In this document: in pieces, positions 50,010-58,401 of the stretch | Numbering within the stretch: position 1 is the stretch's first letter | How the letters are laid out: the number at the start of each line of letters is the position of its first letter | Assembly (NCBI GenBank): GCA_023390335.1 | Contig: JAEWCZ010000032.1 | Span: 62,001 to 126,000 of the forward strand | DNA: 64,000 nt | Origin: Bacillota bacterium | Lineage (GTDB): Bacteria > Bacillota > Clostridia > Acetivibrionales > DSM-1351 | Direction of reading: 5' to 3' | Made by a program: the position numbers and the translations under genes | Notes under the pieces: generated by a model | Told to the model about the DNA's origin: nothing | The model's database searches: none | What the model saw: only the letters and a program-made list of their open reading frames with translations

Positions 50010-51209
50010 ATGGCAGAATTAAAAATTTTATCTGATAAATGTGTTAATTGTTTACAATGTATAGATGTATGCCCCTGTAATGCAATAAAAAATGATAAAA
50101 ATATAGTTTATATAGATAATACCTGTACTTTATGTGGAATTTGTATCTCTAAATGTAGTTTTAGTGCAATAAGTTATGTAGAGAACTTTATAAAAAGCAA
50201 AAGTAATATTGACGAGTACAAGGGTGTATTGATATTCGGAGAACAAAGAGATGGAAAGCTACAGAGTGTAGTTCATGAATTATTAGGGGAAGGCAATCGG
50301 TTAGCCAAACAATTGGGTACAAAAGTATCAGTAGTATTACTTGGAAATAATACTGATACAGCTGTAAGAGAACTTTTTGCATTTGGTGCAGATAATGTTT
50401 TTCAAATAGACCACCCACTATTAGAGTGTTTTAATGATGAACTGTATACAGATATAATTACACAAGTGATACAAGAAAGTAAACCTGAGATTTTTTTAGT
50501 AGGTGCAACTACATACGGAAGTTCATTAGCAGCGCGTGTAGCATCAAGGCTGAATACAGGTCTTACTGCCGATTGCACTCGCTTAGAGATTGATGCTGAA
50601 AAAAGGTTGCTAAAGCAAACAAGACCAGCTTTTAGCGGAAATCTTATGGCTACAATAATTTGTCCAAATAACAGACCACAAATGTGTACGGTAAGGTCTA
50701 AGGTTATGAGCCCTTTAGAACCGGATTTTAACAAGCTTGGACAAATTATAAAATCCAATGTTACCATTTCTCCGAACGTAAAAACTAGAAAAATAGATAG
50801 TATCAAGAATAAAGCTCAAAAAGTTAATTTGGCGGATGCAGATATTATTGTATCAGCTGGCAGAGGCATTCAGAAACCTCAAAATCTTGAACTAATTAGA
50901 GAGTTTGCAGATTGTTTGGGGGCGGCAGTTGGTTCGTCAAGAGCATTAGTGGATGCCGGATGGATTGAATATAGTCATCAGATTGGGCAGACAGGTATAA
51001 ATGTTAGGCCCAAAATTTATATTGCTTGCGGGATTTCAGGTGCTATTCAGCATTTGGCGGGTATGATGTCAGCGAAACATATAATTGCAATTAATAAAGA
51101 CCCCAATGCACCAATATTTAAAGTTGCAAGCTTGGGTATGGTTGGGGAAATAGAGCATATTATTCCGGCTCTTATAAAGGAAGTGAAAAACAAAAAAGCA
51201 AGTACATAA
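50010..51209 (+). CDS. etfA: Electron transfer flavoprotein alpha subunit with N-terminal ferredoxin domain
   Basis: Residues 1-65 of this 399-residue protein are a 2[4Fe-4S] ferredoxin (CVNCLQCIDVCPCNA and CTLCGICISKCSFSA), followed by the EtfA flavin domains with GSSRALVDAGWIEYSHQIGQTG binding FAD. Ferredoxin-fused EtfA occurs in anaerobes and suggests direct contact with ferredoxin, or confurcation/bifurcation. It is placed to supply the NifH-like reductase or the acyl-CoA dehydrogenase. GGAG at the GGTTGGAG site precedes ATG 50010. Confidence 0.92.
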   Translation: MAELKILSDKCVNCLQCIDVCPCNAIKNDKNIVYIDNTCTLCGICISKCSFSAISYVENFIKSKSNIDEYKGVLIFGEQRDGKLQSVVHELLGEGNRLAKQLGTKVSVVLLGNNTDTAVRELFAFGADNVFQIDHPLLECFNDELYTDIITQVIQESKPEIFLVGATTYGSSLAARVASRLNTGLTADCTRLEIDAEKRLLKQTRPAFSGNLMATIICPNNRPQMCTVRSKVMSPLEPDFNKLGQIIKSNVTISPNVKTRKIDSIKNKAQKVNLADADIIVSAGRGIQKPQNLELIREFADCLGAAVGSSRALVDAGWIEYSHQIGQTGINVRPKIYIACGISGAIQHLAGMMSAKHIIAINKDPNAPIFKVASLGMVGEIEHIIPALIKEVKNKKAST

Positions 51210-51244
51210 TTTGGTTGAATGCTTTGATGGTAATGGAGGTTTAT

Positions 51245-52453
51245 ATGTTGGAGATTGAACAGGCAAGAGACGTTGTATTGGAAAACGTAGTAAAAATAGA
51301 TTCAGAAGTAGTAGATATAACATCTTCATTAAATAGAATTCTGGCATGTGATATATATTCAAATATTGACTTACCTACCTTTAATAATTCAGCTATGGAT
51401 GGATACGCAATTATTTCATCTGAACTTAAAGGAGCATCCATTGATCAGCCTATATGTCTTGAGGTAATTGGAGAAATCCCCGCCGGACATACTTATAGTG
51501 GAATATTAATGAATGGAAAAGCTATTAAAATAATGACTGGTGCTCCGATTCCTGAAGGAGCCGACGCAGTTGTTCCAGTTGAGTATACAAAGGCGGAAGG
51601 TGCACTGGTAAAAGTGTTTCGCAGCGTAAAAGAGAAACAAAATATTAGATACAAAGGTGAAGATTTAGCACGTGGAAAGTCAGTAATTGCGAAAGGCAAG
51701 AAACTATCCCCAGCTGATATAGGAATGCTTGCTGCACAGAATCTTCGTACTGTTAGTGTATCCAAACTACCTAGTGTGAGTATATTATCTACTGGGGACG
51801 AGGTGATTGATGTAGGAGAGGAATTATCACCAGGCAAAATAAGAGATATTAATAGCTATTGTTTATATGCAAATGTCCTTAAGTATGGGGGCCTACCTAT
51901 AAGTTTAGGCATTGCTAAGGACAATAAAGATGAAATAATTACAAGTATTGAAAACGGCTTGAATTCAGACATACTTATAATTTCCGGAGGAGTATCTGTC
52001 GGAGATTATGATTTTGTAAAAGAAGTACTAATAGAAAAGGGTGTAAGTATTAAGTTTTGGAAGGTTGCTATTAAACCCGGTAAGCCGATACTTTTTGGGG
52101 TAAAGGGAAATACATTGGTATTTGGATTGCCTGGCAATCCAATTTCTGCATTAGTGACCTTCAGGGAGTTCGTTTTACCTGCTATGTGTAAAATGCAGGG
52201 ACGAGTGGACAACCCAATTAGAGAACAATATGCAGTTTTAGAAAACGACATATCTATAACTCCGGGGCGCAGACACTATATTATGGGGAATATTTGTTAC
52301 AGGGGTGGAGCGTATTTTACAAAACCTGTTGGAATTCAGAGCTCAGGTGCACTTAATTCATTGCTGCAATCCAATTGCCTGATAGTTGTACCCGGAGATA
52401 CTCCTCAAATTAAAAGTGGTGAACAAGTTTTAGTACAATTATTAGATGAATAA
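51245..52453 (+). CDS. moeA: Molybdopterin molybdenumtransferase MoeA
   Basis: This enzyme of about 402 residues inserts molybdate into adenylylated molybdopterin. Landmarks are NSAMDGYAI, TGAPIPEGADAVVPVEYT, STGDEV, SGGVSVGDYDFVK and FGLPGNPISALVTF. Start ATG 51245 is set by GGAGG just upstream; earlier in-frame starts overlap that site. It opens the molybdenum block that continues to modB. Confidence 0.94.
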   Translation: MLEIEQARDVVLENVVKIDSEVVDITSSLNRILACDIYSNIDLPTFNNSAMDGYAIISSELKGASIDQPICLEVIGEIPAGHTYSGILMNGKAIKIMTGAPIPEGADAVVPVEYTKAEGALVKVFRSVKEKQNIRYKGEDLARGKSVIAKGKKLSPADIGMLAAQNLRTVSVSKLPSVSILSTGDEVIDVGEELSPGKIRDINSYCLYANVLKYGGLPISLGIAKDNKDEIITSIENGLNSDILIISGGVSVGDYDFVKEVLIEKGVSIKFWKVAIKPGKPILFGVKGNTLVFGLPGNPISALVTFREFVLPAMCKMQGRVDNPIREQYAVLENDISITPGRRHYIMGNICYRGGAYFTKPVGIQSSGALNSLLQSNCLIVVPGDTPQIKSGEQVLVQLLDE

Positions 52454-52464
52454 GGGATATAAGA

Positions 52465-52971
52465 ATGATACCGATAGTTTCAATAGTTGGAAAGAGCAAC
52501 AGCGGAAAGACTACCTTAATAGAGAATTTAATTCCTAATTTAAAAGCATTGGGTTATAAAGTTGGTACTATAAAGCATGATGCTCATAAATTTGATATAG
52601 ACCATAAAGGAAAAGATACTTGGAGAATGGCTAGATCTGGAGCAGATACGGTTGTTATAACTTCTATGGAAAAGATGGCCATGATTAAAAATATTGACTG
52701 CGAAAAAAACTTAGATGAAATAGCAGAATGGTTGTTTCCTGACGTTGATATCATTATAACTGAAGGTTATAAAAGTATGGATAAGCCAAAAATAGAAGTT
52801 ATACGGTTTGATAATCCTATAACCGCTATTGATAATAACCTTATTGCAATCGTTAATAATTTTGTTGATGATGAGTCTTTCCAACCAGCTGAAGGTTTTG
52901 ATAAAATCAAGTTATTCCGTTTTAAAGATATACATAAAATTACTGATTTTATTGTTCAAAAATTTTTATGA
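52465..52971 (+). CDS. mobB: Molybdopterin-guanine dinucleotide biosynthesis protein MobB
   Basis: This 168-residue GTP-binding adaptor has the P-loop GKSNSGKTTL at about residue 8, KVGTIKHDAHKFDIDHKGKDTWR and DVDIIITEGYK. It assists MobA in making the bis-MGD cofactor, needed by the DMSO-reductase-type enzyme at 22.8 kb. It starts 11 bases after moeA. Confidence 0.92.
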   Translation: MIPIVSIVGKSNSGKTTLIENLIPNLKALGYKVGTIKHDAHKFDIDHKGKDTWRMARSGADTVVITSMEKMAMIKNIDCEKNLDEIAEWLFPDVDIIITEGYKSMDKPKIEVIRFDNPITAIDNNLIAIVNNFVDDESFQPAEGFDKIKLFRFKDIHKITDFIVQKFL

Positions 52972-53049
52972 AAAGATATAATCAATGCTTGCAGTTAACC
53001 TTGCTATAAAGTAATATTAGGCTAAGGTTAGGTTGACATATAAGGGGTG

Positions 53050-54036
53050 ATGAGGATCCTAATTGACAAATATGGCCGCAATATTGATTATCTAAGGATT
53101 TCAGTAACTGATAGATGCAATTTAAGATGTATTTACTGCATTCCCCAATTTGGTGTACTTCAAACTAGAGAAGAAGATATGCTCAGTACAAAGGAAATTG
53201 TAAGTTTTGTTAAGATAGCTTCTTCACATGGTGTAAAGAAAATTAAAATATCCGGTGGGGAGCCTTTACTCAGAAAAGATATAGTATCTTTGGTTTCTTG
53301 TATTAAAGAAATTGATTCCATCATGGATATATCAATGACCACCAATGGAGTTTTAATAAAAAAATTCGCATCCGAATTAAAGAAAGCAGGACTTAACAGC
53401 TTAAATATAAGTTTAGACTCATTACGTTCACATAAGTATAAGGAAATTACAAAAAATGGAGAACTCAAAGATGTACTAGCAGGGATTGAAACAGCAATGG
53501 AATTAGGATTTCCCCATGTTAAGGTGAACACTGTCATTATAAGGGATATTAACTTTAATGAGCTATTGGATTTTGTGAACTTTTCTATACAAACTGGAAT
53601 TACTGTTAAATTTATAGAATATATGCCAACTAAAAACAGTCTTGATGGATATGCAAAAAAGTTTGTATCAGCTGATGAAATGAGAATTTTTTGTAATGAA
53701 GCATATAGTCTTTTACCGACAGTCCTTGATGGAAACGGACCGGCAAAATACTATGTAATACCCGGGACAAAAGGAACTATTGGGTTTATTAGCCCCTTAA
53801 GCTGTAAGTTCTGCTCTGATTGTAACCGAATAAGGCTGACGTCAGACGGGAGACTACTTTCGTGCCTATATGCGCAGGAATGGGTTGATATTAAAAATAG
53901 TCTTAGAAAAGGGTCTGATGTTGATGAGGTTACTAAACTTTTATTTAGAGCAATTGTAAGCAAACCAGCAAGCCATAGTTTGATTGTTGAGGATAAACAA
54001 ATGGATTATTGTTCAATGATGAGGATAGGAGGGTGA
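53050..54036 (+). CDS. moaA: GTP 3',8-cyclase MoaA
   Basis: This radical SAM enzyme of about 328 residues performs the first step of molybdenum cofactor synthesis. The N-terminal cluster motif is TDRCNLRCIYC, the second cluster is in CKFCSDCNRIRL and GRLLSC, and the C-terminal Gly-Gly tail (MRIGG) needed for catalysis is intact. The start is uncertain: GTG 53047 and ATG 53050 are both near AAGGGG. Confidence 0.94.
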   Translation: MRILIDKYGRNIDYLRISVTDRCNLRCIYCIPQFGVLQTREEDMLSTKEIVSFVKIASSHGVKKIKISGGEPLLRKDIVSLVSCIKEIDSIMDISMTTNGVLIKKFASELKKAGLNSLNISLDSLRSHKYKEITKNGELKDVLAGIETAMELGFPHVKVNTVIIRDINFNELLDFVNFSIQTGITVKFIEYMPTKNSLDGYAKKFVSADEMRIFCNEAYSLLPTVLDGNGPAKYYVIPGTKGTIGFISPLSCKFCSDCNRIRLTSDGRLLSCLYAQEWVDIKNSLRKGSDVDEVTKLLFRAIVSKPASHSLIVEDKQMDYCSMMRIGG

Positions 54037-54039
54037 AAT

Positions 54040-54513
54040 TTGGTAGAAGAGTTGAGTCACCTAGATGCAGAAGGAAGAGCAAAAATGGTAGATGTTTCGA
54101 TCAAAGAGCCTACCTGGAGAGAAGCCTCTGCACAGGCTTCTATTGAAATGTCAGAAGAACTCCTTGAGTTAGTTAAATTAAATAAAATTGCAAAAGGAGA
54201 TATTTTTAGCGTTTCAAAATGTGCGGGCATTATGGCTGCAAAACAGACAAGCATGCTAATTCCTCTGTGCCACCAGATACCTTTGGATAAAGTAGATTTA
54301 GATTTCTGCATAAAAAATGATCGGATTGTTATTACAACTTTTGCCAGATCATATTCTAGAACCGGAGTTGAAATGGAAGCCTTGACTGCGGCATCTGTTG
54401 CTGCATTGACAATTTATGATATGTGTAAAGCAGTAGATAAAAGTATAGTTATTTCAGAAATTAAGCTACTTAAAAAGATTGGTGGTAAAAGTGGTGAATT
54501 TTGCAGACTATAG
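54040..54513 (+). CDS. moaC: Cyclic pyranopterin monophosphate synthase MoaC
   Basis: This 157-residue enzyme converts the MoaA product to cPMP. It contains KCAGIMAAKQTSMLIPLCHQIPL, TGVEMEALTAASVAALTIYDMCK and the end KSGEF. Its TTG start follows AGGAGGG and lies four bases beyond the moaA stop, so the two are coupled. Confidence 0.94.
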   Translation: MVEELSHLDAEGRAKMVDVSIKEPTWREASAQASIEMSEELLELVKLNKIAKGDIFSVSKCAGIMAAKQTSMLIPLCHQIPLDKVDLDFCIKNDRIVITTFARSYSRTGVEMEALTAASVAALTIYDMCKAVDKSIVISEIKLLKKIGGKSGEFCRL

Positions 54514-54532
54514 GAAAGAGGGGCAATTTAAA

Positions 54533-54997
54533 TTGATTGGAAGGGTTTATTCATTGAATATAAGTAAAGAGAAAGGAACTTCAAAGTATCCTGTTACACA
54601 GATAGAAGTAATTGAGAATCATGGGTTTAAAGGTGATGCTCATTCTGGAGATCATATTAGACAGGTTAGTTTTCTTTCTATTGAAAATATTCTATATCAG
54701 AACAATATAAACCAAGATAATAAAATTGATTTAGTCCTAAAACCGGGTGATTATGCAGAAAATATTACCACACAGGGTATTGATTTAGAGAAACTCAATG
54801 TTGGGGATGACCTGTTAATTGGTAACGATGTAGAGTTGAAAATATCAATAAGAGGTAAGCAATGTCATAATAAGTGTGAGATATTTAAAAAAGTTAATAG
54901 CTGCATAATGCCAAAGCAGGGTTTATTTGCTATCGTAGAAAAATCCGGCATTATAAAAATTGGGGATGAAATAAGGGTGAGAAGATGCTTAAAATAG
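54533..54997 (+). CDS. MOSC-domain protein
   Basis: This single MOSC domain of about 154 residues has IGRVYSLNISKEKGTSKYP, GFKGDAHSG, a histidine-rich HIRQVSFLS, and a Cys in RGKQCHNKCEIF. MOSC proteins handle sulfur on molybdenum cofactors or reduce hydroxylated substrates. I choose TTG 54533 behind AGAGGGG; upstream in-frame GTG/TTG codons overlap moaC. It fits the Moco operon but its exact function is unknown. Confidence 0.85.
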   Translation: MIGRVYSLNISKEKGTSKYPVTQIEVIENHGFKGDAHSGDHIRQVSFLSIENILYQNNINQDNKIDLVLKPGDYAENITTQGIDLEKLNVGDDLLIGNDVELKISIRGKQCHNKCEIFKKVNSCIMPKQGLFAIVEKSGIIKIGDEIRVRRCLK

Positions 54998-55470
54998 CAA
55001 TAGTAACAATTTCCGATAGTGCATCAAGAGGCCAAAGGGAAAGTACCAGTGATAAAGTTATTGCAGAAATGGTAAAGAATATTGGCATTGTAGACAGTCA
55101 GATAATAATTCCGGATGAATTCGATACCATAGTGGAATGTTTACAAAAGATTGCAGATGAAAAATTAACAGATATTATTCTAACAACAGGTGGGACTGGC
55201 TTAAGCCCCAGAGATGTTACTCCTGAAGCTACATATAAGGTGATTGATAGAGAAATTATTGGTATTCCCGAAAAAATGAGAATAGAAACTTCAAAAATTT
55301 CACCAAATGCCATATTATCACGAGCTGTTGCGGGAACGAGAAAAGATACGCTCATCATAAATCTTCCAGGAAGTCCAAAAGCGGTAAAGGAATGCCTGGA
55401 AACAATTTTACCGGTTTTAGTACATACGGTTGATGTAATTAAAGGGAGAGTCGTAAGATGTGGAGGATAG
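54985..55470 (+). CDS. Molybdopterin adenylyltransferase MoaB/Mog
   Basis: This 161-residue enzyme has LKIAIVTISDSASRG, LTTGGTGLSPRDVTPEAT and LPGSPKAVKECLE. It adenylates molybdopterin before MoeA acts. ATG 54985 overlaps the end of the MOSC gene by 13 bases. Confidence 0.92.
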   Translation: MLKIAIVTISDSASRGQRESTSDKVIAEMVKNIGIVDSQIIIPDEFDTIVECLQKIADEKLTDIILTTGGTGLSPRDVTPEATYKVIDREIIGIPEKMRIETSKISPNAILSRAVAGTRKDTLIINLPGSPKAVKECLETILPVLVHTVDVIKGRVVRCGG

Positions 55471-55480
55471 CTAGTAACTA

Positions 55481-56302
55481 ATGGGGTCCAGATCATTGAA
55501 ATTCTATTTATTACCTTTAATAGTAGTATTAACGGCTTTTTCTTTGGCAGGTTGTACAAGTAATGAGGATTTACCAAAAGGAACCAAATTAAAAGAGATA
55601 AAGGTATTTGCTGCTGCAAGCCTCACCGAATGCTTCGGTGAACTTGCCAAGGAATTTGAACGTCAGGAATTAGGGTCGGTTAAAGTGGTTTTGAACTTTG
55701 CCGGAAGTCAGTCATTGGTTACATCTATTGAAAATGGTTCAAATGCCGATATATTTGCAGCAGCTAGCGTCAACTATATGGATAGCTTAAAAAGTAAGAA
55801 TTTAATTAAGGACTATAAGATATTTGCAAAAAACAAACTTGTATTGATAAAAAACCAAAAAAATAATATAGATATATCAAAATTTTCAGATTTAGCAGCA
55901 GATGGAATTACCCTTGCTGTCGGAGACAATAGGGTTCCCGTAGGTATGTACTGGAAAAAGGCTTGTGAAGAGGCTTTAAAAAATGATTATATCACTGAGA
56001 AATTAAACATAAAGATTAAACAAAATGTAAAAACCAGAGAGCTAAGCGTAAAAGATATTGTTAGTAAAGTTCTGGTGAACGAGGTTGATATTGGCGTTGT
56101 GTACAGAACAGACATAACTTCAGCAAATGAGGGTGTTATTAAAGAAATAGCTATACCGGAACTGAGTGCAATTACCGCAAGCTACCCTATAGCAGTATTG
56201 AATGGTAATGAATTAAATGACTCAGTAGTTAAATTTTATAATTTTATTAATTCTGATGTGGGTAAGGATATTCTAAAAAAGTATAGATTTATAATAGAGT
56301 AG
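55481..56302 (+). CDS. modA: Molybdate ABC transporter substrate-binding lipoprotein ModA
   Basis: This 273-residue protein has a lipobox FSLAGC near residue 24 and the mature start KVFAAASLTECFGELAKEFE, typical of ModA. NFAGSQSLVTSIENGSNADIFAAAS and VGDNRVPVGMYWKKA contain the molybdate/tungstate pocket. It captures molybdate for ModB. No modC ATPase follows. Confidence 0.93.
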   Translation: MGSRSLKFYLLPLIVVLTAFSLAGCTSNEDLPKGTKLKEIKVFAAASLTECFGELAKEFERQELGSVKVVLNFAGSQSLVTSIENGSNADIFAAASVNYMDSLKSKNLIKDYKIFAKNKLVLIKNQKNNIDISKFSDLAADGITLAVGDNRVPVGMYWKKACEEALKNDYITEKLNIKIKQNVKTRELSVKDIVSKVLVNEVDIGVVYRTDITSANEGVIKEIAIPELSAITASYPIAVLNGNELNDSVVKFYNFINSDVGKDILKKYRFIIE

Positions 56303-56324
56303 GCAAATATTTGGGGGTAAAAAC

Positions 56325-56354
56325 ATGAATGTAAGAAATGATGCATATCAATAG
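56325..56354 (+). CDS. Nine-codon leader frame overlapping the modB start
   Basis: ATG 56325 lies 7 bases after GGGGG (TTGGGGGTAAAAACATG), encodes MNVRNDAYQ and stops at TAG 56352-56354. modB begins at 56338 or 56341 in another frame within it. Translation of modB may depend on re-initiation, or a one-base change has split the original start. Confidence 0.3.
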   Translation: MNVRNDAYQ

Positions 56355-57174
56355 TCCACCAATTTATCGCAAATATAAAAACAATAGGATACAATTAAAT
56401 GGAGAAGTATTATATTGGAGTTTATTTATTCTAATGGTATGCTTTTACTTTTTAGTGCTTATTATTCCGACTTTAGCCATATTCAAGGAGGCGGGGTTGA
56501 AGAATTTTTCTGAAGTACTCAGTAATTCAGAGAATGCTCAAGCTATAAAGTTAAGTATATCAACAGCAACAATATCTACTTTCTTTGTATTTATATTTGG
56601 CACACCGGTTGTATTCATACTTACGTTCAAAAGTAGTCTTTTAACAAAGATACTTGATGTTATGGTGAATATAACAGTAGTAATACCTCCGGCAGTAGTA
56701 GGAATAGGACTTCTTCTTGCCTACGGTAGAAATGGGATTATTGGACATGTGCTTGCAAAGTACGGGATAGAAATTGTATTTACCCCTGCTGCAGTTGTAA
56801 TAGCACAGTTTTTTGTTTCATCAGCTTTCTATATTCAGGTTTTAAAGGCCAGTGTAAATGAGATCAACCAGGTGTTTTTTGAGGTTTCATATCTATTTGG
56901 TCTAGGAAAAGTCGAAACCTTCATAAGAGTAATTATACCTATGCTGAAGAAGCCAATGGTGACCGGTCTGATCCTTTCGTTTAATAGAGCATTGGGTGAA
57001 TTTGGTGCTACTATTATGTTTGCTGGGAATGTTATGGATAAAACAAGGGTTATTCCACTTCAAATATATACCTTGATGCAAGTTGATATTTATGCGGCAG
57101 TAGCTTTATCATTGTTATTATTTATATCTACATTTATAATGCTGCTCCTAATTAAAATATGGCTTAGTGAATAA
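56338..57174 (+). CDS. modB: Molybdate ABC transporter permease ModB
   Basis: This 278-residue polytopic permease has helices beginning at about residue 28 and the docking loop INQVFFEVSYLFGLGKVETFIRVIIP, followed by ALGEFGATIMFAGN. The gene starts inside a short upstream frame (56325-56354) that has the better ribosome site. Its end overlaps the convergent mobA gene by 27 bases. The missing ModC could be encoded elsewhere or replaced by a related ATPase such as CysA. Confidence 0.9.
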   Translation: MMHINSPPIYRKYKNNRIQLNGEVLYWSLFILMVCFYFLVLIIPTLAIFKEAGLKNFSEVLSNSENAQAIKLSISTATISTFFVFIFGTPVVFILTFKSSLLTKILDVMVNITVVIPPAVVGIGLLLAYGRNGIIGHVLAKYGIEIVFTPAAVVIAQFFVSSAFYIQVLKASVNEINQVFFEVSYLFGLGKVETFIRVIIPMLKKPMVTGLILSFNRALGEFGATIMFAGNVMDKTRVIPLQIYTLMQVDIYAAVALSLLLFISTFIMLLLIKIWLSE

Positions 57175-57726
57175 GGACAAATCCTCGGGAGTGTTAATAT
57201 TTACAAGCGACCTCATACTACTATCAAATTTTCTTATTTCATCTTCATAGATTTCTTTAACATTAAAATATGAATAAATATCAGTTATCCTTAAATTACC
57301 TTCTTTTATCTGTCTTTTTGCCAGATTTGCGCACTTTCTTGAATAGGAAGCAAATAGAGGTTCGAAAAGACCTTTAATTTTAGGAACGACAATATCATAT
57401 CTTTGAATATTAATAATATATTCCACAAGCGATTTGCTTATATAAGGCATATCACACGCCACAACAAAGCATCGTTCGTACTTTGCATTAACAAGACCTG
57501 TATACAAGCCTCCAAGCGAACCCTTATCAGGAATTATATCTGTAACAACTTTTAAACCGGTATAAGAAAAATCTTCAGGTGAATTGGAAACAATAATAAC
57601 TTCTAAAAAAAGTTCTTTAAAAATAGCTAATATTCTATCAATAATTGTGTTTCCCTCTATATCTATAAAGGCTTTTTTTCTACCTATTCTACTATTTTTT
57701 CCTCCGGCTAATATTATCCCTGTCAT
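57148..57726 (-). CDS. mobA: Molybdenum cofactor guanylyltransferase MobA
   Basis: This 192-residue nucleotidyltransferase opens TGIILAGGKNSRIGRKKAF, with DIIPDKGSLGGLYTGL and VACDMPYISKSLVEY. It attaches GMP to molybdopterin, producing MGD for bis-MGD enzymes. It is the only clear gene on the - strand, convergent with modB, with a GGAG site upstream (in the region 57735-57740). It works with MobB. Confidence 0.93.
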   Translation of the reverse strand: MTGIILAGGKNSRIGRKKAFIDIEGNTIIDRILAIFKELFLEVIIVSNSPEDFSYTGLKVVTDIIPDKGSLGGLYTGLVNAKYERCFVVACDMPYISKSLVEYIINIQRYDIVVPKIKGLFEPLFASYSRKCANLAKRQIKEGNLRITDIYSYFNVKEIYEDEIRKFDSSMRSLVNINTPEDLSLFTKPYFN

Positions 57727-58401
57727 TGATTTATCTCCTATCTCAGTTCTTCCGGAGTTTCCTCCAAATATTATTATATCATTCAGACTAGCCTTCGAAG
57801 TACTAGATTTTTAGGGAAATTGCCTTCCTTAAATGGCTAAAACTATTGAATACTTTCAAAAAAAGGTCGAATAGATATTAATAACCACTGTTGAGATTGT
57901 AATCCATTCAAAATAAATTATACCAATTACCCGATTTTTTTCCTTATGCACAAAGAATAATCCCTTTAAAACATAAAAAGTTAACTTTACAATTGAAATA
58001 TAGCAATTATGAATTAAATCAAATCGTCCAAGGTTAGAGATGTAATAAGGACTTGTTGGACTTTATTATCCTCTAATGATATGTTCCAGTATTTACTATA
58101 TAATTTCTTTTACTCAAAATTCACCAGCTGAGCCGTCACAAAAAAATAAAAAGATCAATGCAAAAGAAGAAGTTCCTGTATGGAAGAATCTGAACAAGCA
58201 GAAATAAGGTAAACTCATTTAATTGTTCAGCCTCCGCCAATATAGGCATTTGGTCCATTTCGTTTGTAAAGATATTTTTATGGATTTTGCCTGGTAGTAT
58301 TTGATATTTATAAGCCGAAAGGGGTGATGTAAACACACGGGATATATAGTAATAAGGGTTCAGAAAAAAAGTAGGAAGTTAAATTTAGAGGAGGGTAATT
58401 T
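57727..58401 (+). other. 675-base intergenic region
   Basis: This region holds the mobA upstream sequence on the left and the leader of the gene at 58402 on the right. I find no protein-like frame with a ribosome site, no clear terminator and no confident riboswitch. The 58300-58345 part (GCCGAAAGGGGTGATG...AAACACACGGG) looks structured but matches no RNA family I can name. Confidence 0.4.

Noticed and set aside
58300..58345. Possible c-di-GMP riboswitch in the leader of the beta-helix gene.
   Set aside because: The conserved GEMM blocks (GCAAACC and GACGCAAAGC type) are absent.
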